The position numbers and the translations under genes are program-made. 64,000 bases of DNA from Citrobacter amalonaticus (GTDB taxonomy: Bacteria; Pseudomonadota; Gammaproteobacteria; Enterobacterales; Enterobacteriaceae), in contig NZ_AP024585.1 in the NCBI RefSeq assembly GCF_018323885.1, positions 4,030,001 to 4,094,000 of the forward strand. The letters are read 5' to 3'. Below the pieces are notes generated by a model, which did no database searches, was not told the DNA's origin, and worked only from the letters and a program-made list of their open reading frames with translations. Positions 10,706 through 19,631 of the stretch are shown one piece after another (positions within the stretch are counted from its first letter, which is position 1; every line of letters begins with the position of its first letter).

Positions 10706-11638
10706 ATGCAAAACAAACCGACTCTGGTTGTTGCCCTCGGCGGCAATGCGTTGCTCAAGCGCGGCGAACCGCTGGAAGCCAACATCCAGCGCAAGAACAT
10801 CGTCCTGGCGGCGAAAACCATCGCCCAACTCACACAGCAATGGCGGGTGGTGCTGGTTCACGGCAACGGGCCGCAGGTGGGCCTGCTGGCATTGCAAAAC
10901 AGCGCCTACGACGGCGTCACCCCCTACCCGCTGGACATTCTCGGGGCAGAAAGCCAGGGAATGATCGGCTACATGCTGCAACAGGCGCTGAAGAACCAAC
11001 TGCCGCAGCGCGAAATCAGTGTCCTGCTCACGCAGGTGGAAGTGGACCCTGACGATCCGGCCTTTCATAACCCGACCAAGTATATCGGTCCGGTTTATGA
11101 CCCTGCCCAGGCCGACGCGTTGCAGGCTGAAAAAGGTTGGGTCTTCAAAGCGGATGGCAAAGCGTTCCGCCGTGTGGTGCCTTCACCACAGCCAAAACGC
11201 ATCGTAGAGAGCGACGCCATCCAGGCGCTGATCGCCCGCGATCATCTGGTCATCTGTAACGGTGGCGGCGGTGTGCCGGTCGTCGAGAAAGCAGACGGTT
11301 ACCACGGCCTGGAAGCGGTGATCGACAAAGACCTTTCCGCCGCGCTGCTCGCCAGCCAGATCCACGCTGACGCGCTGCTGATCCTGACCGACGCCGACGC
11401 GGTGTACCTCGACTGGGGCAAACCGACCCAGCGTCCGCTGGCACAGGTGACGCCGGAACGCTTAAGCGAAATGCAATTTGACGCCGGTTCGATGGGGCCA
11501 AAAGTCAGCGCCTGCGCCAACTTTGTCAGCCGCTGCCACGGCATTGCGGGCATCGGTTCGCTGGCCGATGGCCCGGCCATTCTCGCCGGCGATAAAGGCA
11601 CCCTGATTCGGCGCGAAACCGCCGATGTTGACGCTTAA
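10706..11638 (+). CDS. arcC: Carbamate kinase ArcC
   Basis: It converts carbamoyl phosphate plus ADP to ATP, CO2 and ammonia, the energy-yielding step of the ADI pathway. The 310-residue protein has the amino-acid-kinase fold: an N-terminal LVVALGGNALL loop, the HGNGPQVG motif (about residues 52-59), CNGGGGVPV, and the late DADAVYLDWG and GSMGPKV segments. The start at 10706 follows AAGGA and overlaps nothing; in-frame codons upstream would run into arcA. It is directly downstream of arcA, and a REP pair separates it from the OTC gene. The ADI order here is arcA-C-B, whereas many bacteria have A-B-C. Confidence 0.95.
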   Translation: MQNKPTLVVALGGNALLKRGEPLEANIQRKNIVLAAKTIAQLTQQWRVVLVHGNGPQVGLLALQNSAYDGVTPYPLDILGAESQGMIGYMLQQALKNQLPQREISVLLTQVEVDPDDPAFHNPTKYIGPVYDPAQADALQAEKGWVFKADGKAFRRVVPSPQPKRIVESDAIQALIARDHLVICNGGGGVPVVEKADGYHGLEAVIDKDLSAALLASQIHADALLILTDADAVYLDWGKPTQRPLAQVTPERLSEMQFDAGSMGPKVSACANFVSRCHGIAGIGSLADGPAILAGDKGTLIRRETADVDA

Positions 11639-11647
11639 GGCTTTTTT

Positions 11648-11723
11648 GCCGGATGGCGGCCTCGCCTTATCCGGCCTACACCGATTCACGTCCGTAGGCC
11701 TGATAAGCGCAGCGTCATCAGGC
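11648..11723. repeat. BIME: two REP elements in inverted orientation
   Basis: Two palindromic units of enterobacterial REP type fill the arcC-arcB gap. One runs from 11648 (GCCGGATGGCGGC ... CCGGCCTAC) and the other, inverted, from about 11694 to 11723 (GTAGGCCTGATAAGCGC ... ATCAGGC). They probably stabilise or modulate the upstream arcAC message. Confidence 0.88.
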
Positions 11724-11748
11724 AGTTCATTTTAACAAGGATACATTG

Positions 11749-12765
11749 ATGGCTATTTCACTGAAAAATAGAAACTTTTTGAAACTTCTCGACTTTACGC
11801 CAGCGGAGATCCAGTTCCTTATCGATCTGGCGATTGAACTGAAAGCGGCGAAAAAAGCCGGTCGCGAACAGCAAACGCTGATCGGGAAAAACATTGCGCT
11901 GATATTCGAAAAAACCTCCACCCGCACCCGCTGTGCCTTTGAAGTTGGGGCATTCGACCAGGGCGCGCAGGTCACTTACCTCGGCCCAAGCGGCTCGCAG
12001 ATCGGTCATAAAGAGTCGATGAAAGATACCGCTCGTGTACTGGGCCGGATGTACGACGGCATCGAATACCGCGGGTTCGGTCAGCAGATCGTTGAGGAAC
12101 TGGGGCAATACGCCGGAGTGCCGGTGTGGAACGGTCTGACCGACGAATTCCATCCCACGCAGATCCTCGCGGATCTGATGACCATGCTGGAGCACGCGCC
12201 GGGGAAAACGCTGCCCGAACTGAGCTTCGCCTACCTTGGTGATGCGCGCAACAACATGGGCAATTCCCTGATGGTCGGCGCCGCGAAGATGGGCATGGAT
12301 ATTCGCCTCGTCGCGCCAAAATCCTTCTGGCCAGATGAAGCGCTGGTTGCGCAATGCCGCAGCATCGCCAGCACCACCGGGGCACGCATCACGCTGACGG
12401 ACGATGTGGAAGAAGGCGTCTACGACGTTGATTTTCTGTACACCGACGTCTGGGTCTCCATGGGTGAACCGAAAGAGGCCTGGGCTGAGCGCGTCAGCCT
12501 GATGACGCCGTACCAGATCAACCAGAAGGTCATCGACGCCACCGGCAACCCCAACGTGAAGTTCATGCACTGCCTGCCCGCCTTCCATAACGAACACACC
12601 AAAGTGGGTCGTGAAATTGAAGCCGCCTACGGCCTGAAAGGGCTAGAAGTGACGGAAGACGTTTTCGAATCCGCACACTCCATCGTGTTCGACGAAGCGG
12701 AAAACCGCATGCACACCATCAAAGCGGTGATGGTGGCGACGCTCGGCGACTCACTCACACGATAG
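11749..12765 (+). CDS. arcB: Ornithine carbamoyltransferase, catabolic (ADI operon)
   Basis: Within the ADI pathway it phosphorolyses citrulline to ornithine and carbamoyl phosphate. The 338-residue protein has the OTC motifs [14 protein letters not shown] and HCLPAFHN at the same places as ArgI at 3199-4203, which it resembles along its whole length. The two are clearly paralogues of the ArgI/ArgF group. The catabolic assignment is inferred from its place between arcC and arcD, because motifs alone do not separate the directions. The start at 11749 has CAAGG nine bases upstream. A TTG one codon earlier is unlikely. Confidence 0.92.
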   Translation: MAISLKNRNFLKLLDFTPAEIQFLIDLAIELKAAKKAGREQQTLIGKNIALIFEKTSTRTRCAFEVGAFDQGAQVTYLGPSGSQIGHKESMKDTARVLGRMYDGIEYRGFGQQIVEELGQYAGVPVWNGLTDEFHPTQILADLMTMLEHAPGKTLPELSFAYLGDARNNMGNSLMVGAAKMGMDIRLVAPKSFWPDEALVAQCRSIASTTGARITLTDDVEEGVYDVDFLYTDVWVSMGEPKEAWAERVSLMTPYQINQKVIDATGNPNVKFMHCLPAFHNEHTKVGREIEAAYGLKGLEVTEDVFESAHSIVFDEAENRMHTIKAVMVATLGDSLTR

Positions 12766-12830
12766 CGACTGGACCGAATGCACCGGGTGCGGGTGCCTTC
12801 CTGACCCGCGCCCACGTTAGGAGACCCATT

Positions 12831-13910
12831 ATGCGAAATCAGGACTTTCCCTGCCTCTTCGTTAATCTTTCGGTCATTCGTGACAACACCCGGACGCTGA
12901 TTGCGCTATGTCGCCAGCACGGGGTAGAGCCTGTCGGTGTCAATAAGCTGAGCTGCGAAGCGGCAAATGTCGCCAGAGCCATGATTGATGCAGGAATCAG
13001 CACGATTGCAGATTCCCGCATCCAGAATCTCAAAAAAATCGCCGATCTGCCCGTCGACAAACTGCTGCTGCGTCTGCCGCAGATAAGCCTTGCGCACGAC
13101 ATCGTGGCCTATGCGGATATCTCGCTGAACTCCGAAGAACATACGTTGCAGGCGCTCTCTGCGGCAGCCATAGCGCAGAACAAAACGCACCGGGTCATTC
13201 TGATGCATGACCTGGGCGATCTGCGCGAAGGCTGCGTGGATCCGCTGGAGACACGACGCCTTGCGCGTCTGGTACACAAAGAACTGCCGGGGCTGACGCT
13301 GGAAGGACTGGGCGCCAATCTTGCCTGCTACGGCGGAGTGGAACCCACCACCGAAAACCAACAGGCGCTGGTCGATCTCGCCCATCAGATCGAAGACGAG
13401 TTGGGTATTGCACTGCGCACGATTTCCGGCGCCAGCTCCGCCGCCCTGTTCCTGCTGATCAACGGTGGGCTGCCGACGGGCGTCAACCAGTTGCGACTTG
13501 GCGCGTCGCTGATCATGGGGTTCGGCCTGAATGACGAGCCAATCCCCGACACCCGCCAGGACGCTATCAAGCTCGGCGTGGAGATCATCGAGCTGAAAGA
13601 CAAGCCCTCCGTTCCGCAACACTCCACGGCGCTGGATGCCATGGGGAGAAAGCCGGTATTCGAAGATCTTGGCGTACACCACCGGGCGCTGGCCGCGCTC
13701 GGCGAACAGGACGTCTCCTTCTCCCAGCTCCGGCCATTTGATCCCGGCGTCAAAGTGCTCGGCGCCAGTTCCGATCACCTGATCCTCGACGTCACCCACG
13801 CCGCATCGGGATATCAGGTGGGCGACATCGTCTATTTCTCCCTGGGATACAGCGGCGTCTTGCAGTGCATGACCTCCGAATACGTCGGCAAACAATACAG
13901 CTACTTCTAA
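12831..13910 (+). CDS. PLP-dependent alanine/ornithine racemase-family protein
   Basis: This 359-residue protein has the fold-type III (TIM-barrel) N-terminal domain of alanine racemases. The likely PLP lysine lies in VGVNKLSCE (about residues 35-43). The phosphate-binding region is suggested by ISGASSAA and the following glycine-rich LRLGASLIMG (about 220-229). It belongs to the branch that includes clostridial ornithine racemase. Set between catabolic OTC and the arginine:ornithine antiporter, ornithine is the obvious candidate substrate, but this is inference. The ATG at 12831 follows TTAGGAG. Spacing of 65 bases from arcB and 34 from arcD supports one operon. Confidence 0.8.
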   Translation: MRNQDFPCLFVNLSVIRDNTRTLIALCRQHGVEPVGVNKLSCEAANVARAMIDAGISTIADSRIQNLKKIADLPVDKLLLRLPQISLAHDIVAYADISLNSEEHTLQALSAAAIAQNKTHRVILMHDLGDLREGCVDPLETRRLARLVHKELPGLTLEGLGANLACYGGVEPTTENQQALVDLAHQIEDELGIALRTISGASSAALFLLINGGLPTGVNQLRLGASLIMGFGLNDEPIPDTRQDAIKLGVEIIELKDKPSVPQHSTALDAMGRKPVFEDLGVHHRALAALGEQDVSFSQLRPFDPGVKVLGASSDHLILDVTHAASGYQVGDIVYFSLGYSGVLQCMTSEYVGKQYSYF

Positions 13911-13944
13911 AAAATCACTTTCTGTCAGATTGAGGACTCTCTTC

Positions 13945-15420
13945 ATGACTACTCTTGATACCAGCAAACCGGCTGCGGACGCTTCGACCTCCCAGTCCGA
14001 AGGTAAGCTCAAACTTCCGGCGCTAACGGCGCTTGTGGTCAGCGCGCTGATCGCCGCCGGGGTATTCTCTCTGCCGCAGAACATGGCGGCCAAAGCAGGC
14101 GCTGGCGCGATCCTGATCGGCTGGGGAATTACCTTTATCGGCATGTTAACCCTCGCCTTTGTCTTCCAGACCCTGGCGCACCGTAAAAGCGAAGTGGAAG
14201 GCGGCGTGTATGGTTATGCCCGCGCGGGTTTTGGCGAGTACATCGGTTTTAACTCCGCCTGGGGTTACTGGATCTCGGCGTGGATCGGCAACGTTTCATA
14301 CTATGTGGTGATCTGTTCCGCACTCGGCTCCTTCAGCGCGCTCGGTTTCTTTGGCGACGGCACCACCCTTTCTGCGCTGATTGTGGGATCAATTCTGCTC
14401 TGGAGTCTGCATTTCCTGATCTGTCGCGGCGTACAGGGTGCCGCCCTGCTCAATCTGATCGGCACGGTCGCGAAAGTGGTTCCTCTGATCATGTTTGTTG
14501 TGCTGGTCAGCGTCGCCTTTCAGGTTCGCACCTTTAAGATTGAATTCTGGGGCAATGAACAGCTTGGCTCTGTTATGGACCAGGTGAAAAACATCATGCT
14601 GGTCACCACCTGGGTTTTCATCGGTATTGAAGGCGCCGCCATGTACTCGGGCCGGGCGATGAAAAAATCAGACGTGGGTAAAGCCACCATGATTGGATTT
14701 TTCATCTCAATCCTGCTGTTTGTCGCCGTCTCGGTGCTGTCGCTCGGCGTTCTGTCTCAGCCAGAACTCGCACAGTTGAAGAACCCTTCTACTGCAGGCG
14801 TACTGGCAGCGGCGGTCGGGCCGTGGGGCGCAGCCCTGATGAATATCGGTCTTATCGTTTCCGTCGGCGCCGCGCTGCTGGCCTGGACGTTATTGTCTGC
14901 GGAAACGGCGTATATGGCCGGTAAAGACGGCACCATGCCCAAATTCCTGGGCAAAGAAAACGCCAACAAAGCGCCGGTCAATGCGCTGCTGCTGACCAAT
15001 GGGCTGACCCAACTGTTCCTGATCATCGCCCATTTTCAACAGGCGGGGTATCTTGCGCTGCTGCTGCTGGCCACCTCAATGATCCTGATCCCCTATTTTC
15101 TCAGCGGTTTGTATGCCCTGAAAGTGGCGTGGCAGAAGGACGGTTATAACCGTGATGAACAGCATTCCATCACCCGCGACATCATCATCGGCGCGCTGGC
15201 AACACTCTATGGTGCCTGGCTGGTCTATGCCGCCGGGATGGAATATCTGCTGCTGTCGATGATCCTCTACGCCCTCGGTATCGTTTTTTATGTCTGGGCG
15301 CGGAAGGAGAAAAATGGAAGACTTTTCAATCCAATAGAGATCGTTCTGGCTATTATGGTGGTGGTCGCAGGGATCTACGCGGTCTATCTGTTGGCGACCG
15401 GCGTGCTCACGCTCAGTTGA
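13945..15420 (+). CDS. arcD: Arginine:ornithine antiporter ArcD
   Basis: It exchanges external arginine for the ornithine produced by the ADI pathway, so no energy is spent on uptake. The 491-residue protein belongs to the basic amino acid/polyamine antiporter (APC) family, with about 12-13 hydrophobic segments. The APC motif GVFSLPQNMA with the first half-helix is near residue 35, and VEGGVYGYARAGFGEYIGF follows. The start is at 13945 (MTTLDTSK), with GAGGA nine bases upstream. It closes the arcA-arcC-arcB-racemase-arcD unit. A weak stem at 15435-15466 follows. Confidence 0.93.
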   Translation: MTTLDTSKPAADASTSQSEGKLKLPALTALVVSALIAAGVFSLPQNMAAKAGAGAILIGWGITFIGMLTLAFVFQTLAHRKSEVEGGVYGYARAGFGEYIGFNSAWGYWISAWIGNVSYYVVICSALGSFSALGFFGDGTTLSALIVGSILLWSLHFLICRGVQGAALLNLIGTVAKVVPLIMFVVLVSVAFQVRTFKIEFWGNEQLGSVMDQVKNIMLVTTWVFIGIEGAAMYSGRAMKKSDVGKATMIGFFISILLFVAVSVLSLGVLSQPELAQLKNPSTAGVLAAAVGPWGAALMNIGLIVSVGAALLAWTLLSAETAYMAGKDGTMPKFLGKENANKAPVNALLLTNGLTQLFLIIAHFQQAGYLALLLLATSMILIPYFLSGLYALKVAWQKDGYNRDEQHSITRDIIIGALATLYGAWLVYAAGMEYLLLSMILYALGIVFYVWARKEKNGRLFNPIEIVLAIMVVVAGIYAVYLLATGVLTLS

Positions 15421-15434
15421 TGCACGTCAACACA

Positions 15435-15466
15435 GGGAAGACGAAGCGGCAAAACTCCGCCTTCCC
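15435..15466 (+). terminator. Possible hairpin after arcD
   Basis: GGGAAG ... GCGG / CCGC ... CTTCCC can pair into an imperfect stem just after arcD. There is no clear T-tract, so it may be an end-processing hairpin rather than an intrinsic terminator. Confidence 0.4.
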
Positions 15467-15668
15467 TTAGACGACTAAGTGGAATATTTTTTCATGCAGA
15501 TGCCATCCGTCAGGATGCTGAAGCGCGCTCCAGTCAAATTTCAATAAGCCGATCAAATACATCCCGGTTGAAATGGAGAACATTTGCTTAGTGCGTCATC
15601 AAATAAAAATAGAAACATTGGGCAGATCTACTGGTTGTTATCTTCGGCTGATTACACTGGACTAACTG

Positions 15669-16151
15669 ATGATGAAACTTTACCAACCCGCTTCAGAAAA
15701 AGAAGAACTACAACTCTCTGTTTGTCAGCGCCTGATTGGCGAAAAAAGCTATCTCTCACAGGAGGAGATCCGCCGCGATCTGCAAAACTACGGCTTTGAA
15801 ACCATCAGCCAGTCAACGGTTTCCCGCCTGCTGAAAATTCTTGGCGTCATAAAAATTAGAAATACGAAAGGACAAAAAATTTATTCCGTCAATCCGCAAT
15901 TGCGTCCAGCCCCCGACGCCGCCCGTTCCATTTCTGAAATGGTGGTGAGCGTGGAGCATAACAGCGAATTTATCCTTATCCATACGGCGGCAGGCTATGG
16001 CCGCGCCGTCGCCCGGATCCTCGATTATCATGCCCTGCCGGAAATCCTGGGTGTGGTAGCGGGTAGCAGTATTGTCTGGGTTGCGCCACGGGTGGTGCAG
16101 CGCACTGGCCTTGTCCACAAACAGATTAACTACTTACTAAAAATGAATTAA
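15669..16151 (+). CDS. ArgR-family arginine repressor paralogue linked to ADI genes
   Basis: This 160-residue ArgR paralogue has an N-terminal winged HTH with the recognition helix SQSTVSRLLKILG (about residues 47-59) and a C-terminal trimerisation domain. In E. coli ArgR the arginine-contacting Asp pair lies in AGDDTIF. Here the aligned stretch is AGSSIVW (Ser133-Ser134), so corepressor binding should differ. Two adjacent ATGs (15669 and 15672) are possible starts; neither has a strong ribosome site. It follows arcD by 248 bases and is probably transcribed separately. It is a likely regulator of the arc operon, which is an inference from linkage. Confidence 0.85.
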   Translation: MMKLYQPASEKEELQLSVCQRLIGEKSYLSQEEIRRDLQNYGFETISQSTVSRLLKILGVIKIRNTKGQKIYSVNPQLRPAPDAARSISEMVVSVEHNSEFILIHTAAGYGRAVARILDYHALPEILGVVAGSSIVWVAPRVVQRTGLVHKQINYLLKMN

Positions 16152-16164
16152 TATTCATTAAAAC

Positions 16165-16194
16165 CGTTTGCGTTGAATAAAAACGGCATTTTTT
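16165..16194 (+). terminator. Terminator after the ArgR paralogue
   Basis: CCGTTT and AAACGG (16165-16170 and 16182-16187) can pair, followed by CATTTTTT. It lies 14 bases after the stop codon and just before the pyrL promoter. Confidence 0.55.
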
Positions 16195-16237
16195 GCTTGA
16201 TCCACAAACGGAGCTGAGTATAATCGCGGACAATTTG
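16194..16237 (+). promoter_or_regulatory. pyrLBI promoter with AATTTG start region
   Basis: TATAAT lies at 16219-16224 with a weak TTGCTT at 16194-16199. Seven bases past the -10 box comes AATTTG (16232-16237). In E. coli pyrBI this sequence allows UTP-dependent reiterative transcription, which adds extra U residues and aborts. Its conservation suggests that this second UTP sensor is present here too. Confidence 0.75.
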
Positions 16238-16249
16238 CCGGGAGGAAGT

Positions 16250-16351
16250 ATGGTCCAGTGTGTACGACATTCTGTCTTACCGCGTCTGAAAACAGACGCT
16301 GGCCTGCCGTTTTTCTTTCCGTTGCTCACCTATTCCCAGCCCCTCAAATGA
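16250..16351 (+). CDS. pyrL: pyrBI operon leader peptide PyrL
   Basis: This is a 33-residue leader starting MVQCVRHSVLPRLK, with a GGAGG ribosome site at 16241. Translation of its U-rich segment (GLPFFFPLL) is coupled to RNA polymerase pausing at low UTP and prevents the attenuator hairpin from forming. The reading frame ends with a TGA at 16349-16351, inside the terminator stem. E. coli PyrL reads through and is 44 residues long, so this leader is shorter. Stopping there still places the ribosome on the hairpin, so attenuation should work. Confidence 0.9.
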   Translation: MVQCVRHSVLPRLKTDAGLPFFFPLLTYSQPLK

Positions 16352-16365
16352 GGGGCTTTTTTTTT
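16338..16365 (+). terminator. pyrBI attenuator
   Basis: An 8-bp stem with a 4-base loop (AGCCCCTC aaat GAGGGGCT) is followed by nine T residues. It lies 22 bases before pyrB. It is the UTP-controlled attenuator known from E. coli and Salmonella. Confidence 0.93.
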
Positions 16366-16387
16366 GCCCTGGCGTCAGGAGATAAAC

Positions 16388-17323
16388 ATGGCTAACCCGC
16401 TATATCAAAAACACATCATTTCCATAAACGACCTCAGTCGCGACGACCTCAATCTGGTGCTGGCGACGGCGGCGAAATTAAAAGCGAACCCTCAACCGGA
16501 GCTGCTCAAACACAAGGTCATCGCCAGTTGCTTCTTTGAAGCCTCGACCCGTACCCGCCTGTCGTTTGAAACCTCAATGCACCGCCTGGGCGCCAGCGTG
16601 GTCGGCTTTTCCGACAGCGCCAACACGTCGCTGGGTAAGAAAGGTGAGACGCTGGCAGATACCATCTCGGTGATCAGCACCTATGTTGATGCGATCGTGA
16701 TGCGTCACCCGCAGGAAGGCGCGGCGCGTCTGGCGACCGAATTCTCCGGTAAGGTGCCGGTACTGAACGCGGGTGACGGTTCAAATCAACATCCGACACA
16801 AACGCTGCTGGATCTGTTCACCATTCAGGAAACGCAGGGGCGTCTGAACAACCTGCATGTGGCGATGGTCGGCGACCTGAAATATGGCCGTACCGTGCAT
16901 TCCCTGACGCAGGCGCTGGCGAAGTTTGATGGCAACCGCTTCTACTTCATCGCCCCGGATGCGCTGGCAATGCCGCAGTACATTCTTGATATGCTGGACG
17001 AAAAAGGCATTGCCTGGAGCCTGCACGCCTCTATCGAAGAGGTGATGGCGGAGGTGGATATTCTGTACATGACCCGCGTACAGAAAGAGCGTCTGGACCC
17101 TTCAGAATACGCCAACGTGAAGGCCCAGTTTGTCCTGCGCGCCAGCGACCTGGTGGGAGCACGGGAAAACATGAAGGTACTGCATCCGCTGCCGCGTATA
17201 GATGAAATCGCCACGGACGTGGATAAAACGCCTCACGCCTGGTATTTCCAGCAGGCAGGCAACGGGATTTTCGCGCGCCAGGCGTTACTGGCACTGGTTC
17301 TGACTAGCGATTTGGCACTGTAA
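16388..17323 (+). CDS. pyrB: Aspartate carbamoyltransferase catalytic chain PyrB
   Basis: It joins carbamoyl phosphate and aspartate to N-carbamoyl-aspartate, the committed step of pyrimidine synthesis. The 311-residue catalytic chain contains the carbamoyl-phosphate motif [12 protein letters not shown] (about residues 53-64), HPTQTLLD, and the aspartate-binding loop near [14 protein letters not shown]. The start at 16388 follows AGGAGATAA; the frame opens earlier but overlaps the attenuator. It is co-transcribed with pyrI, 14 bases downstream, and assembles as c6r6 with PyrI. Confidence 0.97.
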   Translation: MANPLYQKHIISINDLSRDDLNLVLATAAKLKANPQPELLKHKVIASCFFEASTRTRLSFETSMHRLGASVVGFSDSANTSLGKKGETLADTISVISTYVDAIVMRHPQEGAARLATEFSGKVPVLNAGDGSNQHPTQTLLDLFTIQETQGRLNNLHVAMVGDLKYGRTVHSLTQALAKFDGNRFYFIAPDALAMPQYILDMLDEKGIAWSLHASIEEVMAEVDILYMTRVQKERLDPSEYANVKAQFVLRASDLVGARENMKVLHPLPRIDEIATDVDKTPHAWYFQQAGNGIFARQALLALVLTSDLAL

Positions 17324-17337
17324 GGGGAGATAACGAG

Positions 17338-17799
17338 ATGACACACGATAATAAACTGCAGGTTGAAGCGATCAAATGCGGCACCGTAATCGACCATATT
17401 CCCGCGCAAATCGGCTTTAAATTGCTGACTCTGTTCAAGCTGACCGAAACCGACCAGCGCATCACTATCGGCCTTAATCTGCCTTCCGGTGAAATGGGAC
17501 GTAAAGACCTGATTAAGATCGAGAACACCTTCCTGACCGCCGAACAGGTTAATCAACTGTCACTGTATGCGCCACAGGCCACTGTCAACCGTATCGACAA
17601 CTACGACGTGGTGGGTAAATCACGTCCAAGCCTGCCGGACCACATCGACAGCGTGCTGGTCTGCCCGAACAGTAACTGCATCAGCCACGCTGAACCGGTT
17701 TCTTCCAGTTTTTCAGTGAAAAAACGCGCGGATGACATCGCACTTAAATGCAAATACTGCGAAAAAGAGTTTTCTCATTATGTGGTGCTGGCCAACTAA
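17338..17799 (+). CDS. pyrI: Aspartate carbamoyltransferase regulatory chain PyrI
   Basis: PyrI carries the CTP (inhibitor) and ATP (activator) sites of aspartate carbamoyltransferase. The 153-residue chain has an N-terminal allosteric domain ([18 protein letters not shown] with the conserved basic and acidic nucleotide contacts). Its C-terminal zinc domain has four cysteines in the pattern C-x4-C then C-x2-C (CPNSNC at about 109-114, CKYC at about 138-141). Length matches E. coli PyrI. It follows pyrB by 14 bases with GGGGAGA as ribosome site. Confidence 0.97.
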   Translation: MTHDNKLQVEAIKCGTVIDHIPAQIGFKLLTLFKLTETDQRITIGLNLPSGEMGRKDLIKIENTFLTAEQVNQLSLYAPQATVNRIDNYDVVGKSRPSLPDHIDSVLVCPNSNCISHAEPVSSSFSVKKRADDIALKCKYCEKEFSHYVVLAN

Positions 17800-17875
17800 T
17801 TGCAGTTGGTTAAAAATTCGTGGCTCCCTATAATGCCAGAGAAATTTCATTAACCGCTGTACTTCAGGAGAAATC

Positions 17876-18262
17876 ATGAGCAAAACTATCGCGACGGAAA
17901 ATGCACCCGCAGCAATCGGTCCATATGTTCAGGGCGTAGATCTGGGCAGCATGATCATCACTTCCGGTCAGATCCCGGTTGACCCGAAAACCGGCAGCGT
18001 GTCGGACGACGTCTCCGCGCAGGCGCGTCAGTCGCTGGAAAACGTGAAAGCTATCGTTGAAGCCGCTGGCCTGAAAGTAGGCGACATCGTGAAAACAACC
18101 GTATTTGTCAAAGATCTGAACGATTTCGCGACCGTCAACGCCACTTACGAAGCGTTCTTCACCGAGCACAACGCCACCTTCCCGGCACGTTCCTGCGTGG
18201 AAGTCGCGCGTCTGCCAAAAGACGTGAAGATCGAGATCGAAGCGATCGCCGTTCGTCGTTAA
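17876..18262 (+). CDS. ridA: 2-iminobutanoate/2-iminopropanoate deaminase RidA
   Basis: RidA hydrolyses the reactive enamine/imine intermediates released by PLP enzymes such as threonine dehydratase, protecting other PLP enzymes. The 128-residue Rid/YjgF protein has the substrate arginine in the C-terminal FPARSCVEVARLP (Arg about 105) and the conserved N-terminal AIGPYVQG. A TATAAT at 17830 and AGGAG eight bases before the ATG indicate its own promoter. It sits directly after pyrBI, as in E. coli and Salmonella. Confidence 0.96.
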   Translation: MSKTIATENAPAAIGPYVQGVDLGSMIITSGQIPVDPKTGSVSDDVSAQARQSLENVKAIVEAAGLKVGDIVKTTVFVKDLNDFATVNATYEAFFTEHNATFPARSCVEVARLPKDVKIEIEAIAVRR

Positions 18263-18271
18263 GCGATAAAA

Positions 18272-18297
18272 AAATCCGGGCATACCCGCCCGGATTT
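18272..18297. terminator. Bidirectional terminator between ridA and the TRAP genes
   Basis: A perfect 10-bp stem (AAATCCGGGC / GCCCGGATTT) with a 6-base loop has A and T tracts on both sides. It serves the convergent ridA (plus) and TRAP operon (minus). Confidence 0.9.
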
Positions 18298-18314
18298 TCG
18301 TTACTGCACCACTA

Positions 18315-19601
18315 TCACATCACGCCAAAGAATTTCGGCAGGAACAGCGAAATCGCCGGAATATAGGTCACCAGCAAGAGCACCAGGAACAGTACCGCGT
18401 AGAACGGTAGCATCGCCTTCACCACCTGCTCGATCTTCTGTTTACTCACCGCACTGGCAACAAACAGCACCGACCCTACCGGCGGTGTGATCAGGCCAAT
18501 CCCCAGGTTCACCAGCATAATCATCCCGAAATGTACCGGATCAATGCCGAGGGCGTTGGTGACCGGCAGCAGCACAGGGGTCAGGATCAGGATTAGCGGC
18601 GCCATGTCCATCAACGTACCAATCAGCAGTAGCATGATGTTAATGCACATCAGGATGACATACTTGTTATCCGAGATACTGGTAAACGCTTCGGTAATGC
18701 GCATCGGCAGTTGCATATAGGTCATGATGGCGCCAAACGCCGCAGCGAAACCGATCAGGATCATCACGATGGTCACGGTCTTCACAGTGCGATACATCAG
18801 TTTCGGCAGTTCGGACCACTTATAGTCGCGATAGATAAACATGGTGACAAAGAATGCCCACAGGCAGGCGATCGCCGCCGATTCCGTCGCGGTAAAAATA
18901 CCGGAAAGGATCCCGCCCATAATGATGACGACCGTCATCAGCCCCCACAGCGTATCGAGAAAGATCTTCAATGCCTGTCGGAACGGCACGCGCTCCCCTT
19001 TCGGGTAGCCGCGCTTATGCGCAAAGCCCACGCACATTACCATCAGGGTAAAACTCAGCAATAGCCCAGGCAGGATCCCGGCAATAAACAGCGCGGCAAT
19101 CGACACCGTACCGCCCGTCGCCAGCGAGTAGATCACCGAGTTATGGCTGGGCGGCGTCAGGATTGCCTGCACGGAACCGCTGGCGGTGACCGCTGCGGCA
19201 AAGTCTCGCGGATAACCTTTCTTATCCATTTCAGGGATCATCACTGAACCGATCGATGCGGTATCCGCCACCGACGATCCTGAGATCGCGCCAAAAAAGG
19301 TTGATGCGACAATGTTCACCAGCGACAGACCACCGCGAATGAAGCCAACAAAGATATAGGCAAAGTTGACTAACCGGCGCGCAATGCCCCCTTCCGCCAT
19401 AATGGCCCCGGCCAGAATAAAGAACGGGATCGCCAACAATGAGAATTTGTTCACGCCGTTGGTCAACTGGATCATCACCGCTTCCAGCGGGATATCGATA
19501 TACCACGCCCCGACGATCGCGCTGATCCCCACCGCGTACGCCACCGGCACCCCAATCGCCAGCATGATGCCGAGCGTAAAAACGAGAATAAATGCATCCA
19601 T
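18315..19601 (-). CDS. TRAP transporter large permease subunit (DctM/YiaN type)
   Basis: This is the 12-helix membrane subunit of a tripartite ATP-independent periplasmic transporter, which moves an organic acid with Na+ or H+. The 428-residue protein is almost wholly hydrophobic. It contains the DctM signatures FFGAISGSSVADTASIGSVM (about residues 100-120) and the C-terminal GLITPPVGSVLFV. The ATG at 19601 follows AGGGGAAAGC. It is the last gene of the operon, 30 bases after the small subunit, and ends at a shared terminator with ridA. The substrate is unknown: no catabolic gene is adjacent. Confidence 0.9.
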   Translation of the reverse strand: MDAFILVFTLGIMLAIGVPVAYAVGISAIVGAWYIDIPLEAVMIQLTNGVNKFSLLAIPFFILAGAIMAEGGIARRLVNFAYIFVGFIRGGLSLVNIVASTFFGAISGSSVADTASIGSVMIPEMDKKGYPRDFAAAVTASGSVQAILTPPSHNSVIYSLATGGTVSIAALFIAGILPGLLLSFTLMVMCVGFAHKRGYPKGERVPFRQALKIFLDTLWGLMTVVIIMGGILSGIFTATESAAIACLWAFFVTMFIYRDYKWSELPKLMYRTVKTVTIVMILIGFAAAFGAIMTYMQLPMRITEAFTSISDNKYVILMCINIMLLLIGTLMDMAPLILILTPVLLPVTNALGIDPVHFGMIMLVNLGIGLITPPVGSVLFVASAVSKQKIEQVVKAMLPFYAVLFLVLLLVTYIPAISLFLPKFFGVM

Positions 19602-19631
19602 TTGCTTTCCCCTATGAAGTCGGTTCGGTCA

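Noticed and set aside
12906..14144. 412-codon open frame on the minus strand
   Set aside because: It is antisense to the racemase and arcD genes, with low-complexity composition and no recognisable motif.
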